Positions 59,830 through 64,000 of a stretch of 64,000 nucleotides of DNA are shown here, piece by piece. The notes under the pieces were generated by a model, which was not told the origin of the DNA, ran no database searches, and was given only the letters and a program-made list of their open reading frames with translations. The stretch spans positions 1,488,001 through 1,552,000 of the forward strand of contig CBDAQB010000003.1 of the NCBI GenBank assembly GCA_965198825.1, written 5' to 3'. The stretch's first letter is position 1. Every line of letters begins with the position of its first letter. Both the position numbers and the translations under genes were made by a program. Source of the DNA: BOG-908 sp965198825 (GTDB lineage: Bacteria > Pseudomonadota > Alphaproteobacteria > Acetobacterales > Acetobacteraceae).

Positions 59830-60441
59830 GTGGAGCAAGGGCTGGTTCCCGGGCGAAGCTGCGGCAGTTGTAACGCCTGCTGTATTTCGCTGACGATTGA
59901 TGATCCCGCGCTGCAGAAGGCGCAGGGGTATCGCTGCCGGAATGCGCAGAAGGATGGCGGTTGTGCCATTTACGAGAGCCGGCCACAAACCTGCCGGACG
60001 TTCTTCTGTGGCTGGCGGCAATTCAAATGGGTGCACGAGGCGATGCGGCCGGATGTGTCGCATGTGCTGACACGCCTGCGGCGCATGGTGGCAAGGGACG
60101 GCAGCAGGCAGGTAGGAGTAGCCTTCATGTTGCTCGATAGGGCGGCTCTGAAGGCGGAAGGCTTGGCTGAGTCCGTTGCGGCCGCCGTGGCGGCGGATAT
60201 TCCTGTCTATCTCAATGTGCCTGGGCCGCCCGGCTATACGAGCGCGATCGCCCAGGTCAACGACGTGCTTCAAGACGTGGTGTGCAACAAGGACCGTGCG
60301 GGGCTGCTCGAGGTGCTACGCCGCGCGCGGCAGCAGGCGGGCGCTGGCAAGTTTGTTCCCATTACCTTCGGCCGAGCCGGAACACGCAGCGAACATGCCG
60401 CGCAGGATACGGCGGACATGCTCGACACCGGAGCGGAATGA
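59830..60441 (+). CDS. YkgJ family cysteine-cluster protein
   Basis: 203-aa protein with the CxxCxxCC cluster (SCGSCNACC near residues 11-17) and further Cys in YRCRNAQKDGGCAIYESRPQ and TCRTFFCGWRQF, matching the zinc/iron-chelating domain of the YkgJ family. Function unknown; thought to bind metal. GTG at 59830 is the start. A short 46-codon frame overlaps its end, but the likely next gene is the 41-aa one at 60557. Confidence 0.85.
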   Translation: MEQGLVPGRSCGSCNACCISLTIDDPALQKAQGYRCRNAQKDGGCAIYESRPQTCRTFFCGWRQFKWVHEAMRPDVSHVLTRLRRMVARDGSRQVGVAFMLLDRAALKAEGLAESVAAAVAADIPVYLNVPGPPGYTSAIAQVNDVLQDVVCNKDRAGLLEVLRRARQQAGAGKFVPITFGRAGTRSEHAAQDTADMLDTGAE

Positions 60442-60556
60442 TACAGAAAATCGCCAATTCCTTTCATGGTATGCTTGCCCCCAGAAACTTCTTCTGGCAG
60501 GGTCCGCTCCGGTTGTTACGGCGGGTTCTTGGCTCGCCTTCGACGGGAGAAGCAGG

Positions 60557-60682
60557 ATGCGGATCACAGCGCTGGTAGTCGCCCTTACGTTGTTGGCTGG
60601 CCTGGTTGGGTATAGCCATATGAAGGACGGCTCGAGCCAGGTGATCCGGCCGGGCGGCATGGCGCAGGTCCACAGCCTGTAG
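60557..60682 (+). CDS. Small exported or membrane peptide, 41 aa
   Basis: MRITALVVALTLLAGLVGYS is a membrane-type signal; the rest (HMKDGSSQVIRPGGMAQVHS then L) is polar. ATG 60557 with GGGAG 7 bases upstream. Too short for most annotation; no family recognised. It lies after the cysteine-cluster gene and before the convergent TetR gene. Confidence 0.55.
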   Translation: MRITALVVALTLLAGLVGYSHMKDGSSQVIRPGGMAQVHSL

Positions 60683-60745
60683 GCTGCTGCTGAACTTTTC
60701 CATTCTTAATCGCCGGGCTGACGACTCAAGGCCGATGATCGGCTC

Positions 60746-61564
60746 CTAGCCATAGGGGCCTGCTCGCGCTTGAGTTGCCGTGGACAAAACTTGTTCGCGC
60801 GTCGAAGCGAGGATGGGATGCAAGCTCGCGGGCAACGCGCGCGTTCGCCAGGCGAGGACGTTTGCTTTCGCTTCCCGGCGCATTTCGACCTTCAGGGTTC
60901 GGAACTGCTTGTCGTCCAGCGCGGGTTGCGGTGCGGCCAGATCATACGTTCGATTGGCTGGTGCAGCAGGTTTGGCAGGTATTGCTGATGCTGCCAGCGG
61001 TTGCGCTATGGGCTGAGCGAGGCGTTCCAGCACGGCTTCGATTTGCGGCAGGTCAAGAGATAGGTTGTCCAGGAGGCTGATGGCTATGTCGGCCTGCTCG
61101 CCTGCGAGGAGGATGCCGACGCTGCGCCGGAAATGGTCGAGCGGGTCGGCGATGTCGGCCGGCAGGGCGCCGCGGTGGCGGATGAAGAGGTCATGGACCG
61201 CGCTGAAGGTGCCGAAGCCGGTGCGCGTGGCGGCGGCATAGGCAGCGCGTTTGGCGCGGAGGTGGTTCGGACCATCCGAGGGGATCTTGTTTAGCGCCGC
61301 TACGAGAGCCGGGAGGTGGCGGCTGAGGATTTCGCCTAGCAGGGCTTCCATGTCGGTGAAGTGGCGCTGGATCATCTGCGGGGTTAGGCGGAGGGCGGCG
61401 GCGAGGTTGCGCAGGGTAATGGCTTCGCGGCCGTGGGTGCAGATCAGTTTGCGCGCGGTTTGGACAATGCGGTCGACCCGGTCTGCGTCTCGCGCGGAGG
61501 GTTCCGGACGCCCTCCCGGGAGGTCGTCGGCTTCAGCGCGGAGGATGCGGGATGGGATGTGCAT
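60746..61564 (-). CDS. TetR-type transcriptional regulator
   Basis: 272-aa regulator. N-terminal HTH about residues 20-70: RIVQTARKLICTHGREAITL and LRNLAAALRLTPQMIQRHF. The C-terminal ligand domain is longer than usual and has an extra basic tail (KVEMRREAKANVLAWRTRAL). The ATG at 61564 is used; an in-frame upstream ATG lacks support. It lies after fba on the same strand, separated by a GTAGGGTGGG-type unit. Confidence 0.8.
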   Translation of the reverse strand: MHIPSRILRAEADDLPGGRPEPSARDADRVDRIVQTARKLICTHGREAITLRNLAAALRLTPQMIQRHFTDMEALLGEILSRHLPALVAALNKIPSDGPNHLRAKRAAYAAATRTGFGTFSAVHDLFIRHRGALPADIADPLDHFRRSVGILLAGEQADIAISLLDNLSLDLPQIEAVLERLAQPIAQPLAASAIPAKPAAPANRTYDLAAPQPALDDKQFRTLKVEMRREAKANVLAWRTRALPASLHPILASTREQVLSTATQARAGPYG

Positions 61565-61645
61565 GGCCGGCGGATTATAGGAAAACTCACCTCGCCTGGG
61601 CAATGTAATTTTGTTGCCGTAATGTTAACTGTCATCAGCGTGGCT

Positions 61646-61680
61646 AGGTGGCGGGTGCGCAAGGGCTTACCCGCCCTACA
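61646..61680. repeat. GTAGGGTGGG unit, copy 3
   Basis: On the minus strand CTGTAGGGCGGGTAAGCCCT, then TGCGCACCCGCCACC: the family shared with 22929-22962. The fba stop codon TAG lies inside its first bases. Confidence 0.55.
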
Positions 61681-62749
61681 GCGTATGGAGGTATGCAGCT
61701 TGTCTCTGGGGGTTTGCGTATCTTGTGGCCATGGCTTCCAGGGGGAGGGGTTTGATGCGGGACGCCATGCCGGCGCTGCCGAAGGCTTCGAAGCGGGATT
61801 GGCAGAGGTCTTTTGCGGCTTTCACGGCCTCCGCGAGGAATTTCCTGGGGTCGAATTCCTCCGGCTTTTGATGCATCAGGCGGCGCATGGCGCCGGTCAT
61901 GCAAAGGCGGATGTCGGTGTCGATGTTGATTTTGCGCACGCCGTGCTTGATGCCTTCCTGGATTTCCTCGACGGGCACGCCGAAGGTTTCCTTGATATGG
62001 CCACCATTTTCCCGAATGATCTGAAGCCATTCCTGCGGCACGGACGAGGAGCCGTGCATGACCAAATGGGTGGTGGGAATGCGGGCGTGGATGGCTTTGA
62101 CGCGGCCGATGGCGAGAATGTCGCCGGTCGGCTTGCGGGAGAATTTATAGGCGCCATGCGATGTGCCGATCGCGATGGCCAAGGCGTCAACACCGGTTTT
62201 CGACACGAAGTCGGCCGCCTGGTCGGGATCGGTGAGGAGTTGGTCGTGAGTCAGGATGCCCTCGGCGCCTGAGCCGTCTTCCTCGCCGGCCTCGCCCGAT
62301 TCCAGCGAACCCAGACAGCCGAGTTCGCCTTCGACGGTGACGCCCACATCGTGCGCCATCTCGACGACCTTGCTGGTGACGGCAACGTTGTAGTCGTAGT
62401 CGGCAGGAGTCTTCATGTCCTCCTTCAGCGAACCGTCCATCATGACGCTGGTGAAGCCGCTTCGTATCGCGCGCAGACATACTGCCGGAGAAGCACCGTG
62501 GTCCTGGTGCATGGCAATGGGGATGTGCGGATACGTTTCCACCGCAGCCTCGATGAGATGACGCAGGAATGCCTCGCCCGCGTATTTCCTTGCACCTGCC
62601 GATCCCTGCAGGATCACCGGGCTGTTGCAGGCGTCGGCGGCCTGCATGATCGCCTGGATCTGCTCCATGTTGTTCACGTTGAATGCCGGCAGGCCATAGC
62701 TGTGCTCTGCGGCGTGGTCCAGCAATTGTCGCATCGAGATGAGGGCCAT
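61676..62749 (-). CDS. fba: Fructose-bisphosphate aldolase, class II
   Basis: 357-aa zinc aldolase for the Calvin cycle and gluconeogenesis. Family blocks: GLPAFNVNNMEQIQAIMQAA, MHQDHGAS (zinc His), VMMDGSLKEDM, VEGELGCLGSLESGEAGEED, AIGTSHGAYKFSRKPTGDIL and MHGSSSVPQEW. The ATG at 62749 with AGGAA upstream avoids an apparent N-terminal extension made of repeat-encoded residues (LLFFKKED). It follows prk across repeat copy 17, forming the cbb-type cluster fbp-prk-fba. Confidence 0.94.
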   Translation of the reverse strand: MALISMRQLLDHAAEHSYGLPAFNVNNMEQIQAIMQAADACNSPVILQGSAGARKYAGEAFLRHLIEAAVETYPHIPIAMHQDHGASPAVCLRAIRSGFTSVMMDGSLKEDMKTPADYDYNVAVTSKVVEMAHDVGVTVEGELGCLGSLESGEAGEEDGSGAEGILTHDQLLTDPDQAADFVSKTGVDALAIAIGTSHGAYKFSRKPTGDILAIGRVKAIHARIPTTHLVMHGSSSVPQEWLQIIRENGGHIKETFGVPVEEIQEGIKHGVRKINIDTDIRLCMTGAMRRLMHQKPEEFDPRKFLAEAVKAAKDLCQSRFEAFGSAGMASRIKPLPLEAMATRYANPQRQAAYLHTL

Positions 62750-62790
62750 GGGCGGTTCCTTTTTGTTTTTGTCAGGCAGGAAGGAAGCGT

Positions 62791-62906
62791 CTTCTTTTTT
62801 GAAAAAAAGAAGCAAAAAACTTTTGCGAGTCCTAGCCGGGACTATCCAATGAAGTCTGGGCCCAAAGTGGTAAAAGTTTTTTGCTTCTTTTTTTCAAAAA
62901 AGAAGA
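62791..62906. repeat. Paired T/A-tract element, copy 17
   Basis: Intact modules around CCTAGCCGGGACTATCCAAT, then GAAGTCTGGGCCCAAAG. It lies between co-directional prk and fba, 18 bp after the prk stop. Confidence 0.95.
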
Positions 62907-62924
62907 CCCTGCTTTTTTCTGTTG

Positions 62925-63800
62925 TTAGAAGGCTCGCTTCTTACGATCCATGATTTGCCAGATCATCGGCGTAAAGATGAGCTGCATGGCCAACGCCATT
63001 TTTCCGCCCGGGCAGACTATGGTGTTGGCGCGGGACATGAAGCCGTCCTTCAGCATGGAAAGAAGGTAGGGAAAGTCTATGCCTTTCGGATCGCGGAAGC
63101 GGATGATGAGCATGCTTTCGTCGGCGCTTGGGATGTCGCGCGCCACGAACGGGTTCGAAGTGTCCACGGTAGGGACGCGCTGGAAGTTCACGTGCGTTTC
63201 GGAGAATTGCGGGCAGATGTAGTTTACGTAGTCCGGCATGCGTCGGAGGATGGTGTCCACGACGGCTTCGTGCGAATGGCCGCGCGTGGCTTTGTCGCGC
63301 GACAGCTTCTGGATCCATTCGAGGTTGACGGTGGGGGCTACGCCGATGAGGAGATCGGCTTCGCCGGCGATGTTGACCTTGTCGGTTTTGATGCCGCCAT
63401 GCAGGCCTTCGTAGAAGAGCAGGTCGGTGCCGTCGCCGATTTCCTCCCAGGGCGTGAAGGTGCCTGGGTCCTGTTTGTAGGGCGCGGCCTCGTCGGCGTT
63501 GTGCAAATATTTGCGCGTGCGGCCGCGGCCGGTCTTGCCATAGCTTTTGAACAAAGCTTCGAGTTCTTCGAAGAGATTGGCCTCAGGGCCGAAATGGCTG
63601 AAGTGGTTGTTGCCTGAGGTTTGCTTCTCCAGCATGAGCTGGCGCATTTCGATGCGGTCGTAGCGGTGGAAGGCATCGCCCTCGACCAGGGCTGCGCGTA
63701 CGCCTTCGCGGCGGAAGATCTGCTGGAAGGTCCACATGACGGTCGTGGTGCCGGCGCCTGACGATCCGGTGATCGCGACGATAGGATGTTTGACAGACAT
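62925..63800 (-). CDS. prkB: Phosphoribulokinase
   Basis: 291-aa Calvin-cycle kinase making ribulose 1,5-bisphosphate. P-loop GSSGAGTTTVMWTFQQIF near residues 12-18, VEGDAFHRYDRIEMRQLML, HFGPEANLFEELE, TDLLFYEGLHGG and GYVNYI-like YVNYICPQFSETHVNFQRVP match the prokaryotic type I enzyme. Start ATG 63800, two bases after the fbp stop. Rubisco is not in the window; prk is a strong sign of CO2 fixation by this organism or its ancestor. Confidence 0.96.
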   Translation of the reverse strand: MSVKHPIVAITGSSGAGTTTVMWTFQQIFRREGVRAALVEGDAFHRYDRIEMRQLMLEKQTSGNNHFSHFGPEANLFEELEALFKSYGKTGRGRTRKYLHNADEAAPYKQDPGTFTPWEEIGDGTDLLFYEGLHGGIKTDKVNIAGEADLLIGVAPTVNLEWIQKLSRDKATRGHSHEAVVDTILRRMPDYVNYICPQFSETHVNFQRVPTVDTSNPFVARDIPSADESMLIIRFRDPKGIDFPYLLSMLKDGFMSRANTIVCPGGKMALAMQLIFTPMIWQIMDRKKRAF

Positions 63801-63802
63801 GC

Positions 63803-64000
63803 CTATGCCGTCCTGTAGAGGCTGCGTTGTTTGAAGAGCGGCGATTCGAAGATCATGGTTTCGCCACGGTCATAGGCATGGTGATAGCCTTCGACGCGCG
63901 CGATGTCTTTCTTCGTTCCGAGCAGGAGCGGCACGTGCTGGTGTAGCGCATCCGGCACGACATCGAGGACAGGAACGCGGCCGGTGGAGGCGCAGCCGCC
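63803..64000 (-). CDS. fbp: Fructose-1,6-bisphosphatase, class I, C-terminal part
   Basis: The last ~65 residues of a class I FBPase are present, cut by the window edge. Readable: GGCASTGRVPVLDVVPDALH, then QHVPLLLGTKKDIARVEGYH, with HAYDRGETMIFESPLFKQRS before the stop. Gives sugar-phosphate hydrolysis in the Calvin cycle; directly upstream of prk. The N-terminal active site lies outside the window. Confidence 0.88.
   Translation of the reverse strand, partial: GGCASTGRVPVLDVVPDALHQHVPLLLGTKKDIARVEGYHHAYDRGETMIFESPLFKQRSLYRTA

Noticed and set aside
60439..60578. 46-codon ORF overlapping the YkgJ stop
   Set aside because: Overlaps the better-supported 41-aa gene's region in another frame, with no ribosome site and no protein-like signal.
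1131..62906. ORF tails and heads rich in KKR, FFFSKKK, KKLL or FFKKE
   Set aside because: They are translations of the T/A-tract elements on either strand and appear in unrelated genes at element positions. Starts of hprK, dapD and fba were trimmed accordingly.
1..64000. tRNA or rRNA genes
   Set aside because: No cloverleaf T-arm signature in non-coding DNA was recognised by eye; a covariance search was not possible here.

Overview
The window is a GC-rich chromosomal segment from an alphaproteobacterium. The best guess is an Acetobacteraceae-like member of the Rhodospirillales. This rests on gene order (chvG-hprK-rapZ, rpmH-rnpA-yidD-yidC-engB-argB, hisC-prephenate dehydrogenase), on protein character, and on a Calvin-cycle cluster (fbp, prk, fba) at the right edge that implies possible CO2 fixation. 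It is not proven here, since no rRNA is present. No tRNA, rRNA or CRISPR array was recognised by eye.

Layout. 1-5 kb: rapZ, hprK and a ChvG-type sensor kinase, a DEAD-box helicase, and a small BrnT-type toxin pair with a shortened antitoxin. 5-17.7 kb: an ELM1-family protein with a large unknown partner, two large unknown proteins (one acidic and low-complexity, one membrane-anchored coiled coil), an M61 peptidase and two divergent glycosyltransferases. 17.8-23 kb: the conserved ribosome/membrane-insertion operon with a mini histidine-kinase-like gene on one side and engB-argB on the other, plus a GxxExxY gene in its own inverted-repeat cassette. 23-36 kb: alkylation repair (ada plus a 2OG oxygenase), dapD, an MFS carrier, a CadC-like regulator, ugd, a GH5-like protein, hisC and prephenate dehydrogenase. 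36-44 kb: a GFA protein, a tiny ORF with a perfect Shine-Dalgarno, a PEP-CTERM protein, a vapC remnant, parC, exported msrA/msrB facing an ECF sigma/NrsF pair, and tspO. 44-64 kb: small enzymes, formaldehyde detoxification (fghA, class III ADH), ABC-F, a SWIM-SNF2 helicase, a flavoprotein, a TetR regulator and the Calvin genes.

The most striking signal is not a protein. Seventeen intergenic sites carry a T-tract/A-tract element made of two inverted ~35-bp modules around a GC-rich core of variable sequence (twelve paired, five single). None interrupts a confident gene, and most begin within about 25 bp of a stop codon. Three further repeat families are present: a CGAAG-rich inverted repeat that frames the GxxExxY gene and also an ORF-less copy, a GGGGC hairpin pair, and a GTAGGGTGGG unit. 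Together they look like an extensive system of mobile or structured extragenic DNA doing 3'-end duty (termination or mRNA protection).

Many apparent ORF extensions, especially those with KKR or FFFSKKK tails, are translations of these repeats. Starts were therefore trimmed to the first well-placed codon outside the repeat.
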